A DNA stretch of 64,000 bases from positions 558,001-622,000 of the forward strand of contig NZ_LAZS01000006.1 of NCBI RefSeq assembly GCF_002007205.1, in the 5' to 3' direction. The position numbers and the translations under genes were made by a program. Of this stretch, positions 8,150 to 17,009 are shown piece after piece (positions within the stretch are counted from its first letter, which is position 1; every line of letters begins with the position of its first letter). Under the pieces are notes generated by a model. It ran no database searches and was not told the DNA's origin. It saw nothing but the letters and a program-made list of their open reading frames with translations. This DNA comes from Ensifer adhaerens (lineage in GTDB: Bacteria > Pseudomonadota > Alphaproteobacteria > Rhizobiales > Rhizobiaceae).

Positions 8150-9577
8150 GTGTTTGAGAGTTTCGATGCGACCCTGCTCGCTCGCTTCCAGTTTGCCTTC
8201 ACCGTCTCGTTCCACATCATCTTCCCCGCCTTTTCCATCGGGCTTGCCAGTTACCTGGCGGTGCTGGAAGGCCTCTGGCTCTGGAAGAAGGACGAGGTCT
8301 ATCTCGAGCTCTTCAATTTCTGGAAGACGATCTTTGCGGTCGCCTTCGGCATGGGCGTCGTCTCCGGCATCGTGATGTCCTACCAGTTCGGCACCAACTG
8401 GAGCGTCTTTTCCGACAAGGCCGGGCCGATCATCGGACCGCTGATGGGCTACGAGGTGCTGACCGCCTTCTTCCTCGAGGCGGGTTTCCTCGGCGTCATG
8501 CTTTTCGGCCTTAACCGCGTCGGGCCGAAGCTGCACTTCTTGGCAACGCTGATGGTCGCCATCGGCACGCTGATTTCGGCCACCTGGATCCTTTCGGCGA
8601 ACTCCTGGATGCAGACGCCGACCGGGTTTGCCATGAACGAAGCGGGCCAGTTCGTCCCGGTCGACTGGTGGGCGATCGTCTTCAACCCCTCCTTCCCCTA
8701 CCGCCTCACGCATATGGTGCTGGCGGCCTATCTCACGACGGCCTTCGTCGTCGGCGCCTGCGGTGCCTGGCACCTGATCCGCAAGACCGCACCGCGGCGG
8801 GCGCGAAAGATGTTTTCCATGGCGATGTGGATGGCGGCGATCGTCGCACCGATCCAGATCTTCGCCGGCGACATGCATGGCCTCAACACGCTGGAGCACC
8901 AGCCGGCCAAGGTGATGGCGATGGAAGGCCACTACCAGAGCCATCCGGATGGCGCGCCGCTGATCCTCTTCGGCATCCCGAACTCGCCGGAAAAGCGCGT
9001 CGACTATGCGATCGAGATCCCGAAGCTCTCCAGCCTCATCCTGAAGCATGATCTGAACGCGCCTCTCGCCGGGCTCGATACGATCCCGGAGGAACTGCAC
9101 CCGCCCGTCGGTATCGTGTTCTGGTCATTCCGGGTGATGGTCGGCCTCGGCTTCGCCATGCTCGGCATCGGGCTCTGGTCGCTCTGGTGTCGCTATCGCG
9201 GCACGCTCGACAGCAATGTCTGGCTGCACCGCGCCGCGATCGCCATGGGGCCTGCAGGCTTCGTCGCCGTGCTTGCCGGCTGGGTCACCACCGAAGTCGG
9301 CCGCCAGCCCTACACGGTCTATGGCCACCTGCTGACCGCAAACTCGGTGGCGCCAATCGCGGCACCCGCGGTCGCCGCCTCGCTGATCGCCTTCATCATC
9401 GTCTATTTCTTCGTCTTCGGTGCCGGCACCTTCTACATCCTCCGGCTGATGGCGCGATTGCCGCGCGATCCGATGCCGGAGCTCGGCGAAGGACCATTGC
9501 GCAGTTCCGGCATCATGCCGGGCCCCGCCATCCACAGCAGCCATGCAAACATTAAGGGAGGCCACCATGGAGCTTGA
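8150..9577 (+). CDS. cydA: Cytochrome bd-type (cyanide-insensitive type) ubiquinol oxidase subunit I
   Basis: A 475-residue multi-span membrane protein. The N-terminal RFQFAFTVSFHIIFPAF holds the heme b595-side histidine (H22), and GWVTTEVGRQPYTVYG is the quinol-site motif characteristic of the CioA branch with a short Q-loop. It oxidises ubiquinol and reduces oxygen to water. The GTG at 8150 is preferred over an ATG at 8129 because AAAGGA is ideally spaced from it and family members begin MF near this point. It overlaps subunit II by 11 bases. Confidence 0.93.
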   Translation: MFESFDATLLARFQFAFTVSFHIIFPAFSIGLASYLAVLEGLWLWKKDEVYLELFNFWKTIFAVAFGMGVVSGIVMSYQFGTNWSVFSDKAGPIIGPLMGYEVLTAFFLEAGFLGVMLFGLNRVGPKLHFLATLMVAIGTLISATWILSANSWMQTPTGFAMNEAGQFVPVDWWAIVFNPSFPYRLTHMVLAAYLTTAFVVGACGAWHLIRKTAPRRARKMFSMAMWMAAIVAPIQIFAGDMHGLNTLEHQPAKVMAMEGHYQSHPDGAPLILFGIPNSPEKRVDYAIEIPKLSSLILKHDLNAPLAGLDTIPEELHPPVGIVFWSFRVMVGLGFAMLGIGLWSLWCRYRGTLDSNVWLHRAAIAMGPAGFVAVLAGWVTTEVGRQPYTVYGHLLTANSVAPIAAPAVAASLIAFIIVYFFVFGAGTFYILRLMARLPRDPMPELGEGPLRSSGIMPGPAIHSSHANIKGGHHGA

Positions 9578-10571
9578 TCTGCCGTTCATCTGGGCCGGCA
9601 TCATCGCCTTTGCGGTGCTCGCCTATGTCATTCTCGACGGCTTCGACCTCGGTGTCGGCATCCTCTTCCCGTTCTTCCCGGAGAAGCACGACCGCGACGT
9701 GATGATGAATTCCGTCGCCCCGGTCTGGGACGGCAACGAGACCTGGCTGGTGCTCGGCGGCGGCGGCCTGATGGCCGTGTTTCCGCTGGCCTATGCGACC
9801 ATCCTGCCAGCACTCTATGCACCCATCATCGCCATGGTGATCGGCCTCATCTTCCGCGGCGTCGCCTTCGAGTATCGCTGGCGCACGCGGCGGGCCGAGT
9901 ATCTCTGGAACTGGGCCTTTTCCGGCGGTTCGATGCTTGCGGCGCTTGCCCAAGGGATTACGCTCGGCGCGCTCGTCCAGGGCATTCCGGTCGAGAACCG
10001 TGCCTATGTCGGCGGTTGGTGGGACTGGCTGACGCCATTCTCGATCATGACAGGCATCGCTGTCGTCGTCGGCTATGCGCTGCTCGGCGCCACCTGGCTG
10101 GTCATGAAGACCCATGGCGATCTTGCCGATCGGGCCCGCGACCTCGCGCTCAAATGTTCCTTCGGCACCGTCGCCGCCATGGGCATCGTCAGTCTCTGGA
10201 CGCCGTTCCTGGAGCCGCAATATCTGGAACGCTGGTTCGGTTTTCCGACGGCGATCTTCAGCGTCATCGTGCCGGCCCTCGTTCTCGGCTGCCTCTATGC
10301 CCTGATCACGGGCATTCGCAGCCGGCACGACAGCCGCCCCTTCATCGCCGCCCTCGGTCTCTTCGTGCTCGGTTATGCCGGCATCGGCATCAGCTTCTAC
10401 CCCTATATGGTGCCGCCTTCGATGACGATCTGGGACGCGGCCGCGCCTGAGGAAAGCCTCTCCTTCCTGCTTGCCGGCGCGCTGGTGCTGGTGCCGATCA
10501 TTCTCGCCTACACCGCCTATTCCTACTGGGTGTTCCGCGGGAAGGTCGATCCGGAGGAGGGCTACCATTGA
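9567..10571 (+). CDS. cydB: Cytochrome bd-type ubiquinol oxidase subunit II
   Basis: A 334-residue membrane protein beginning with the conserved FIWAGIIAFAVLAYVILDGFDLGVG region of CydB/CioB. It supports assembly and stability of subunit I. The ATG at 9567 is preceded by GGGAGG and lies inside the end of the subunit I gene. The stop TGA overlaps a TTG start of a 38-residue protein (TTGA), extending the operon by one small gene. Confidence 0.93.
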   Translation: MELDLPFIWAGIIAFAVLAYVILDGFDLGVGILFPFFPEKHDRDVMMNSVAPVWDGNETWLVLGGGGLMAVFPLAYATILPALYAPIIAMVIGLIFRGVAFEYRWRTRRAEYLWNWAFSGGSMLAALAQGITLGALVQGIPVENRAYVGGWWDWLTPFSIMTGIAVVVGYALLGATWLVMKTHGDLADRARDLALKCSFGTVAAMGIVSLWTPFLEPQYLERWFGFPTAIFSVIVPALVLGCLYALITGIRSRHDSRPFIAALGLFVLGYAGIGISFYPYMVPPSMTIWDAAAPEESLSFLLAGALVLVPIILAYTAYSYWVFRGKVDPEEGYH

Positions 10572-10684
10572 CTGGTGAAACGGGAACCGGCCGCAAGCTT
10601 CTCTGGTTCGTTGGCCTCTGGTGCGCCGGGGTGGCGACCGTCACCGTCGTCGGCCTCGCCATCAAGCTGATGATCGGAACGTGA
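10568..10684 (+). CDS. DUF2474-type 38-residue membrane protein of the bd oxidase operon
   Basis: Reading from TTG at 10568, which overlaps the subunit II stop, gives a 38-residue protein: a short polar N-terminus (MTGETGTGRK), one hydrophobic helix starting LLWFVGLWCAG, and a basic LAIKLMIGT end. Small single-span proteins of this kind (DUF2474) occur after cioAB genes and are analogous in position to CydX of enterobacterial bd oxidase. The overlap, size and hydrophobic span support a real gene despite the rare TTG start. Confidence 0.75.
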   Translation: MTGETGTGRKLLWFVGLWCAGVATVTVVGLAIKLMIGT

Positions 10685-11022
10685 TGGGTTTCCGAGCGAG
10701 ATCAAGGGGAAAGCGATACATGCTTCCTCCTTGGTCCGCTCTAACTAGCCTCGCTCAAGCTTGGCCGGCTAAGTTCTCTCAACACGTCAGCAGGCGATCG
10801 CCGCAGACGGAGACAGGACCGCACCCTCCTCCCCTGCAGAGCGATCGCCTGCTGAGGTGACCACAGGACCGTCGCCTTGCTGCGACCCTGTTGCCCCTTC
10901 CAAGAGAGCTCGCCGTTTGTTAGCAGTGCGCCACAAGAGCGCCCCGCTTGCTGAGAGCCGAGGGACGCTCGAACATCCTGGATCGGCCGGAAGGCCGCGC
11001 TTCGGGCAATCGGACGAGACAG
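10685..11022. other. Gene-poor region with a 14-bp long-range inverted repeat; possible structured RNA
   Basis: 338 bases without a convincing gene. TCAGCAGGCGATCG (10787-10800) is exactly complementary to CGATCGCCTGCTGA (10842-10855), enclosing 41 bases. The nonamer ACAGGACCG recurs at 10813 and 10863. No U-tract terminator or tRNA fold was found. Short open frames on the minus strand here have no start or family support. The structure suggests a non-coding RNA or repeat remnant. Confidence 0.4.
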
Positions 11023-11331
11023 ATGCAGAAGACCCCCGCACAATGCACCACCATGGCCGACGTGCGTGCCGAGATCGACCGGCTCGACCAGGCGCTGATG
11101 TCGCTGTTTGCCGAACGCTGGGGCTATATCGACCGGGCGGCCGAGATCAAGGCGCCGCTGAAGCTGAAGGCCGACATTCCGGCGCGGGTGATGGAAGTGC
11201 GCGAGAACGCGCGCAAGAACGCTCAGAACTTCAATCTGGACCCCGATTTTTACGAGGATATCTGGGCGCGGCTGATCGGTCATGCGATCGCCCATGAGCA
11301 GAAACTGCTCGGCGAGACCGGCGACGAATAA
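11023..11331 (+). CDS. Chorismate mutase, AroQ type
   Basis: A 102-residue, all-helical AroQ-class protein. The core pattern RAEIDRLDQALMSLFAERWGYIDRAAEIK, followed by a basic helix with ARVMEVRENARKNAQ, matches monofunctional chorismate mutases of the PchB-like type. It would convert chorismate to prephenate for phenylalanine/tyrosine, or serve a specialised pathway. ATG at 11023 is used; an ATG at 11053 (MADVRAE) is an alternative closer to usual family starts. It stands alone and converges on an aminotransferase gene. Confidence 0.8.
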   Translation: MQKTPAQCTTMADVRAEIDRLDQALMSLFAERWGYIDRAAEIKAPLKLKADIPARVMEVRENARKNAQNFNLDPDFYEDIWARLIGHAIAHEQKLLGETGDE

Positions 11332-11364
11332 CGTCGCCAAGTCCGATCTTGCCGTCTGTGGCCG

Positions 11365-12531
11365 TCAGCGCCCGAGGATGTAACCCTGCAGGCGGTCCGC
11401 CGCTTCCTTCACCTGGCCCGGATCGCGCAGGAAACAGGCGCGCATGAACAGCGAGCCGCCGTCCCCAAACGCGGTTCCCGGCGCCAGGCCGACACCGGTC
11501 TTGTCGACGATGTCGATCGCGGCAGCGCGCGAATCGGTGACGCCGTCGATCTTCAGGAACGCATAGAGCGCACCGTCGGGTTTGAGCGTTTCCACCCGGT
11601 TGGTGGCGATCAGCGCGTCGCAGAAAACGTCACGGTTCGTGGCCGCCTTAGCGACATTAGCGTCGACGAAGGCATCGCCCTCATCGAGCGCCACGACGGC
11701 GCCGCGCTGCATGAACTGAGCGACGCCCGAGGTCGAATATTGCACGAGATTTTCGAGCACCTGGCCGATCTCGGGCGGAGCGACGATCCAGCCGACGCGC
11801 CAGCCGGTCATCGACCAGTTCTTAGAGAAGGAATTGACGAAGAGGATCCGGTCGCCTTCCTCCATCACGTCGAGGAAGGACGGCGCCCGTGCGCCGCCAT
11901 AATAGTAAAGCGCATAGATCTCGTCGGCGATGATCCAGAGCCCGTGCCTGCGCGCCAGCGCCAGGATCGCGGCCAGCTCTTCGCGGGTCGCGGACCAGCC
12001 GGTCGGGTTCGACGGCGTGTTGATGAACAGCGCCCTGGTCTTCGGCCCGATCGCGGCTTCGAGCCGCTCAAGGTCGAGCTGCCATTTGCCGTGTTCGAAG
12101 CGGAGCTCGACAGAAACCGGCCGGACGCCGGAGAGATCGGCGGCGGCGGCAAAGTTCGGCCAGGCCGGCGTCAGGAGCACCATTTCGTCCCCCGGTGACG
12201 CGATTGCCTCGATCGAGAGCTTGATCGCCTGCATGCCGGAGCCGACGACGTAGAAATTTTCAGGCGCGAGGGTCTTATGGAAACGGCGCTGATAATAGCG
12301 CGACAGCGCCTCGCGCAGGGGCGGGATGCCGCGCTGCCAAGTGTAGAAGGTCTCTCCGGCGGCAAGCGCGTCGCGCGCGACATCGCTGATGAAGGCCGGC
12401 GTCGGCAGGTCGCCTTCGCCGACCCAGAGCGGAATCAGGCCATCGCGCCCGCGGGCATAGTTGACCACCTCGACGATGCCGCTTTCGGGTGCCGAAAGCG
12501 CGCGGGGGCTGATCGTGCTGAGGATGGTCAT
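11365..12531 (-). CDS. PLP-dependent aspartate-type aminotransferase (AatB-like)
   Basis: A 388-residue fold-type I aminotransferase. NTPSNPTGW, the aspartate in WIIADEIYALYYYGG and the Schiff-base lysine in SFSKNWSMTGWRVGW are all present, as is the C-terminal substrate arginine region (FMRACFLRD). The opening MTILSTISPRA resembles rhizobial AatB aspartate aminotransferases. The ATG at 12531 is preferred to one at 12555 because GGAG stands seven bases ahead of it. It converges with chorismate mutase, so an aromatic amino acid role is also possible. Confidence 0.85.
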   Translation of the reverse strand: MTILSTISPRALSAPESGIVEVVNYARGRDGLIPLWVGEGDLPTPAFISDVARDALAAGETFYTWQRGIPPLREALSRYYQRRFHKTLAPENFYVVGSGMQAIKLSIEAIASPGDEMVLLTPAWPNFAAAADLSGVRPVSVELRFEHGKWQLDLERLEAAIGPKTRALFINTPSNPTGWSATREELAAILALARRHGLWIIADEIYALYYYGGARAPSFLDVMEEGDRILFVNSFSKNWSMTGWRVGWIVAPPEIGQVLENLVQYSTSGVAQFMQRGAVVALDEGDAFVDANVAKAATNRDVFCDALIATNRVETLKPDGALYAFLKIDGVTDSRAAAIDIVDKTGVGLAPGTAFGDGGSLFMRACFLRDPGQVKEAADRLQGYILGR

Positions 12532-12601
12532 CGGCGGGCTCCGGAGGCACGACACACCTGGGCCGGATCACCCGAGATCATCGCGAAGAATTCCAATGGA
12601 T

Positions 12602-12624
12602 TGGAGCGGAAATCAACCGCTCCA
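12602..12624. repeat. 8-bp hairpin TGGAGCGG/CCGCTCCA
   Basis: A perfect 8-bp inverted repeat with a 7-base loop in the space between the aminotransferase start and the mscL end. No U-tract follows on either strand; the role is unknown. Confidence 0.5.
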
Positions 12625-12705
12625 GCTTGCCCGTCGCTTCTAGCCGCTTTCGCTTGCCCGATCACGCGACTTTATCTGACCGGTTTATCGATTTCTGTGA
12701 TGTTT

Positions 12706-12732
12706 CGCGGCCCCGGCGAAGCCAGGGCCGCG
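12706..12732 (-). terminator. GC-rich hairpin downstream of mscL
   Basis: CGCGGCCC and GGGCCGCG form a strong stem that extends inward through a G-T wobble and a GGC/GCC pair to a three-base loop. It sits eight bases after the mscL stop. No U-run follows in the mscL direction, so it may be a processing or Rho-assisted end rather than a simple intrinsic terminator. Confidence 0.5.
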
Positions 12733-12739
12733 AGGAAAA

Positions 12740-13168
12740 TCACGCGCGCTGCTTCAGCAAGTCGCGGATTTCACCGAGAAGCAGAATGTCTTCCGGCGGC
12801 GGAGCGGCCGGCGCCTCGTCCTTCTTTTTCTCGATCGACGCGCGCATGCGGTTCACGGCCTTGATCATCAGGAAGATGATCCAGGCAAGGATCAGGAAGT
12901 TGATGAACACGGTGATGAAGTTGCCATAGGCAAAGACCGCGCCCTGCTGACGGGCAGCGGCGAGAGACGTCGCCGTCACGTTGGCCGAGAGCGGCAGGAA
13001 ATAATTGGAGAAATCGAAACCGCCGCCGGTGAGCGCACCGACGACCGGCATCACCAGGTCTTCAACGACCGACGTCACGATCTTGTTGAAGGCGGCGCCG
13101 ATGATGACACCGACCGCGAGATCCATCACGTTCCCGCGGGCAATAAACTCCTTGAACTCATTCAGCAT
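12740..13168 (-). CDS. mscL: Large-conductance mechanosensitive channel
   Basis: A 142-residue MscL. The N-terminal amphipathic helix [27 protein letters not shown] leads into the pore-lining first span, then a periplasmic loop with the FDFSNYF region, the second span and a charged cytoplasmic helix ending in [14 protein letters not shown]. It releases solutes during hypo-osmotic shock as an inner-membrane pentamer. The ATG at 13168 follows a GGAGAG ribosome site. Single-gene unit, divergent from the histidine kinase gene. Confidence 0.96.
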   Translation of the reverse strand: MLNEFKEFIARGNVMDLAVGVIIGAAFNKIVTSVVEDLVMPVVGALTGGGFDFSNYFLPLSANVTATSLAAARQQGAVFAYGNFITVFINFLILAWIIFLMIKAVNRMRASIEKKKDEAPAAPPPEDILLLGEIRDLLKQRA

Positions 13169-13442
13169 AAATCTCTCCGTATTATCCCCGTTTGAAAACG
13201 GCCGGCGGCGCTGTCCCGCGCTGCAAGCGTTTACGGAAACTAAACCAAAGCGGGCAACGAGAAAACCTTTCTTTGCCTTTGGTCAATTAGCAGCGGATGG
13301 AGCAGGAACGAGGAAAGGGCGTGCGACGCATGCCGATTTCTCGTGTCGAGTTTCTCGTGTCGGGCCTTGAACTTAAGACTCATGCGTGGGCAATTCTCAA
13401 CCCGGTGGACTTGTCCTATGCTCCGCCCTGGAGGAGTGAGGC
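13169..13442. other. Divergent promoter region with a 12-bp direct repeat
   Basis: 274 bases between mscL and the hybrid kinase gene. TTTCTCGTGTCG occurs twice, at 13337-13348 and 13351-13362 (14-base period), about 80 bases ahead of the kinase start. A GGAGTGAGG ribosome site precedes the kinase ATG. Nothing else identifiable. Confidence 0.45.
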
Positions 13443-16400
13443 ATGCTTTCGGGTTCGGTCATCTTTGCCTCGGCCTTCGCCTATCTGCTGCTGCTCTTTG
13501 CAGTGGCAAGCTATGGCGACCGGCGGGCCAGGAGGAACAGCGCTGCGCTGAAGGGCAGACCGCTCGTCTATGCGCTCAGCCTCGCCATCTATTGCACCTC
13601 CTGGACCTATTTCGGCGGCATCGGGCTTGCGGCCGAACGCGGGCTTGAATTCACAGGCATCTATATCGGCCCGATCCTGATGTTTACGCTCGGCATGCCG
13701 CTGATCCGCAAGATCATCCGCCTTGCCAAGACCGAGAAGCTGACATCGGTGGCCGACTTCATCGCTGCGCGCTACGGCAAGAACCCAGCCGTGGCCGCGA
13801 TCGTCGCGCTGATTTCGCTGGTCGGCGCCATTCCCTATATCGCGCTGCAGCTGAAGGCGATTTCGAGTTCGGTCGCCGCCATGATCAACACCAGCGACTA
13901 CGGCATCGGCGCGGGGCAGAGCTTCATCGATCTCCCCCTGCTCGTCACCCTGTTCCTCGCATGTTTCGCCATCGTCTTCGGCACACGCCACACCGATGCG
14001 ACGGAGCACCAGGACGGGCTGATCCTCGCGATCGCAATGGAATCGGTGGTCAAGCTCGTGGCGCTCGTGACCGCCGGCTTCTACATCGTCTTCGTCATTT
14101 TCAACGGCCCCGCCCATCTCTGGTCGCTGGCGGCAGAAAGCCCGGCTGTGCAGTCGGCGCTTTCCTACGAGACCCCGATCGCCCGCTGGGTGCTCTTGAT
14201 CGTCACCTCGGCCTTCGCGATCATCATGCTGCCTCGGCAGTTCCATGTGACCGTCGTCGAGAACCGCACTGAAGGCGAGCTTCGCACCGCCGGCATTCTC
14301 TTTCCGCTCTATCTGATCGGCATCAATCTCTTCGTGCTGCCGATTGCGATAGCCGGCATCCTCACCTTCTCCGGCTCCGGCGACGCGGATCTCTATCTCC
14401 TGACGCTGCCGCTGGCCAACGGGCTGCCGGTGCTGACGCTGATCACCTTCATCGGCGGCTTTTCGGCGGCGACCGCGATGGTGATCGTCGCATCCGTGGC
14501 GCTGTCGATCATGATCTCCAACGATATCGTCATGCCGGTATTCCTGCGCCGCAATCTCAGCCAGCGCGGCGGCCTGCAGGAGAACCTGGCCGGCACGCTG
14601 CTCAACATCCGCCGCTCGGCGATCTTCGTCGTGCTTCTGCTTGGCTATGGCTACTACCGCTCCGCCGATATCAGCGCCGGTCTCGCCTCGCTCGGGCTTC
14701 TCTCCTTCGTCGCCATCTCGCAGATGGCGCCGGCGCTGCTCGGCGGTCTCGTCTGGCGACAGGCCAATGCCCGCGGCGCCATCACCGGCATGGTCTCGGG
14801 CTTCCTCGTCTGGGCCTATCTGCTCTTCCTGCCGAGCCTCGGCGGGCCCGACAACTCCCATGTGGCGACGACGGTCTTAAGCTTTCTTCTGCCCTTCACC
14901 GATATGTTCTCGGGCCCCAACGCCGATCCGCTGGTCAACGCCACGGCACTCAGCCTGCTCGTCAACTGCGCCACCTATGTTCTCGGATCGCTGACGCGCA
15001 CGCCGAAACCGATCGAGCGCTTCCAGGCCGGCGTGTTCATCACCCGGCGATCGCGAACCGAAGGCGCCTTTCGCGGCCGCAAGACCAAGGTCACCGTGCG
15101 CGACCTCAAGGCGACGATCGCGCGCTACATGGGCGCCGAACGCATGCAGCGCTCCTTCCATACCTATGAGCGCCAGACCGGCCGCTGGCTGGACGACAAT
15201 GCGCCTGCCGACATGGCGGTCGTGCACTTCTCCGAGCAACTGCTCGGCAGCGCCATCGGCTCGTCCTCGGCCCGGCTGGTGCTTTCCCTGACGCTGCAGC
15301 GCGGCGACGACACATCGTCCGAAACGGCCTGGCTGCTCGACCAGGCAAGCGAGGCACTGCAATACAACCAGGATATGCTCAACACCGCGCTTGCGCAGAT
15401 GGACCAGGGCATCGCCGTCTTCGACAATGCCAACAACCTGATCATCTGGAACCGGCGCTTCCGCCAGCTTCTCGACCTGCCGGAGGCCGCCGGCCAGGTC
15501 GGCTTCCCGCTTGCCGACATCGTCGCCACCCTCACCAGGCGCGGCGACATCCGCAAGGAACAGGAAAAGGGGCTGATCGCCAACTTCCTAACACTCGACA
15601 AGCCTTTCCTGCTCGAACTCGGCAATGGTGAGCGCATCATCGAAGTGCGCACCAACGCCATGCCCGACAAGGGCATCGTCACCACCTATACCGACATCAC
15701 CCAGCGGGTCGCCGCCGACATGGCGCTGAAGCAGGCGAACGAGACGCTGGAACTGCGCGTCGCCGAACGCACCGGCGAACTCACCCGCGTGAACCGGGAG
15801 CTTGCCGAAGCGCGCGCAGCCGCGGAAGAGGCAAACATAGGCAAGACGCGGTTCTTCGCCGCCGCCGGCCACGACATCCTGCAGCCGCTCAACGCGGCGC
15901 GGCTTTACTCCTCGTCGCTGGTCGAACGGCTCGGGGAGTCCGACAACAGCACGCTGGTCGAAAACATCGATTCCTCGCTGGAATCGGTCGAAGCCATTCT
16001 CGGCGCCGTGCTCGATATTTCGCGCCTCGACACCGGCGCCATGAAGGCGCGGATACAATCCGTCCCCCTCAACGACCTGCTCAGAAGGATCGAGACCGAC
16101 TTTGCGCCGATGGCGCGTGCCAAGGACCTCGAACTCGTAATCATGCCGACATCGCTCGTCGTGCGCAGCGATCCCAATCTGCTTCGCCGCGTGGTGCAGA
16201 ACCTCGTCTCGAACGCGATCAAGTACACTCTGGCCGGCAAGGTGCTGGTCGGGGTGCGCAGGCGCGGTGCGATGGCGACGATCGAGGTGCTCGATTCCGG
16301 CATCGGCATTCCGTCTTCCAAGTTCCGCACCGTCTTCAAGGAGTTCGCCCGGCTCGACGAAGGCGCCCGCACGGCTTCCGGCCTTGGCCTCGGCCTCTCG

Positions 16401-16946
16401 ATCGTCGATCGCATCTCGCGCGTGCTCAACCATCCGGTCAGCCTGCAATCGACGCCCGGCAAGGGTACGGCCTTCAAGGTGACGCTGCCCCTCGACGCGA
16501 GCGCCGGCGAACGGGTCGCTGTCCGTCCGGTGCCGCAAAACAAGGCGAGCGAGGCACTCTCCGGCCTGCGCGTGCTGTGCATCGACAACGAACCCCGGAT
16601 CCTCGAGGGCATGCGGGTGCTGCTTTCCGGCTGGGGCTGCATCGTCAGCACGGCGGAATCGCTTTCTGCCTGTTCCGAATTCGGCATGCAGCCCGGCGAG
16701 AAGCCACACGCCGTCATCGCCGATTATCACCTCGACGACGGAACCGGCATCGAGGCGGTCGCCCGCATTCGGGCATCGACCGGCGAAGCGACGCCGGCGC
16801 TGCTCGTGACGGCCGACCGCTCGCCGGAAGTGCGCGCCGCGGCCGAACGCGACGGCATCGCGATCCAGAACAAGCCGGTGCGCCCGGCGGCGATGCGCGC
16901 CTGGCTGACGCAACTTTCGACGGCGGCACGAACGGCTGCGGAATGA
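13443..16946 (+). CDS. SLC5 transporter-histidine kinase-receiver fusion (CrbS-like hybrid sensor)
   Basis: A 1167-residue protein in four parts. Residues 1 to about 510 form a sodium/solute symporter (SLC5/PutP-like) domain with about 13 hydrophobic spans. About 630-745 is a PAS-like domain (ALAQMDQGIAVFDNANNLIIWNRRF begins it), then a coiled coil. The kinase core has its histidine at H810 (AAAGHDILQPLNAARL), an N-box around VVQNLVSNAIKYT and G-boxes DSGIGIP and GLGLGLSI. The C-terminal receiver has phospho-acceptor D1094 in VIADYHLDD. CrbS/CbrA-type proteins couple a transporter-like sensor to carbon-source regulation, in some species of acetate use. The convergent LuxR-type regulator is its probable partner. 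Confidence 0.9.
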   Translation: MLSGSVIFASAFAYLLLLFAVASYGDRRARRNSAALKGRPLVYALSLAIYCTSWTYFGGIGLAAERGLEFTGIYIGPILMFTLGMPLIRKIIRLAKTEKLTSVADFIAARYGKNPAVAAIVALISLVGAIPYIALQLKAISSSVAAMINTSDYGIGAGQSFIDLPLLVTLFLACFAIVFGTRHTDATEHQDGLILAIAMESVVKLVALVTAGFYIVFVIFNGPAHLWSLAAESPAVQSALSYETPIARWVLLIVTSAFAIIMLPRQFHVTVVENRTEGELRTAGILFPLYLIGINLFVLPIAIAGILTFSGSGDADLYLLTLPLANGLPVLTLITFIGGFSAATAMVIVASVALSIMISNDIVMPVFLRRNLSQRGGLQENLAGTLLNIRRSAIFVVLLLGYGYYRSADISAGLASLGLLSFVAISQMAPALLGGLVWRQANARGAITGMVSGFLVWAYLLFLPSLGGPDNSHVATTVLSFLLPFTDMFSGPNADPLVNATALSLLVNCATYVLGSLTRTPKPIERFQAGVFITRRSRTEGAFRGRKTKVTVRDLKATIARYMGAERMQRSFHTYERQTGRWLDDNAPADMAVVHFSEQLLGSAIGSSSARLVLSLTLQRGDDTSSETAWLLDQASEALQYNQDMLNTALAQMDQGIAVFDNANNLIIWNRRFRQLLDLPEAAGQVGFPLADIVATLTRRGDIRKEQEKGLIANFLTLDKPFLLELGNGERIIEVRTNAMPDKGIVTTYTDITQRVAADMALKQANETLELRVAERTGELTRVNRELAEARAAAEEANIGKTRFFAAAGHDILQPLNAARLYSSSLVERLGESDNSTLVENIDSSLESVEAILGAVLDISRLDTGAMKARIQSVPLNDLLRRIETDFAPMARAKDLELVIMPTSLVVRSDPNLLRRVVQNLVSNAIKYTLAGKVLVGVRRRGAMATIEVLDSGIGIPSSKFRTVFKEFARLDEGARTASGLGLGLSIVDRISRVLNHPVSLQSTPGKGTAFKVTLPLDASAGERVAVRPVPQNKASEALSGLRVLCIDNEPRILEGMRVLLSGWGCIVSTAESLSACSEFGMQPGEKPHAVIADYHLDDGTGIEAVARIRASTGEATPALLVTADRSPEVRAAAERDGIAIQNKPVRPAAMRAWLTQLSTAARTAAE

Positions 16947-17009
16947 ACGGCTCCCACGTTGTGGGGCCGCCTGGGACGAGAGAAAATCACAAAGCCAAGG
17001 CTGGCCGCA

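Noticed and set aside
10741-11340. Leftward open frames across the gene-free region and chorismate mutase
   Set aside because: They run antisense to the chorismate mutase gene and have no ribosome site or family similarity that I recognise.
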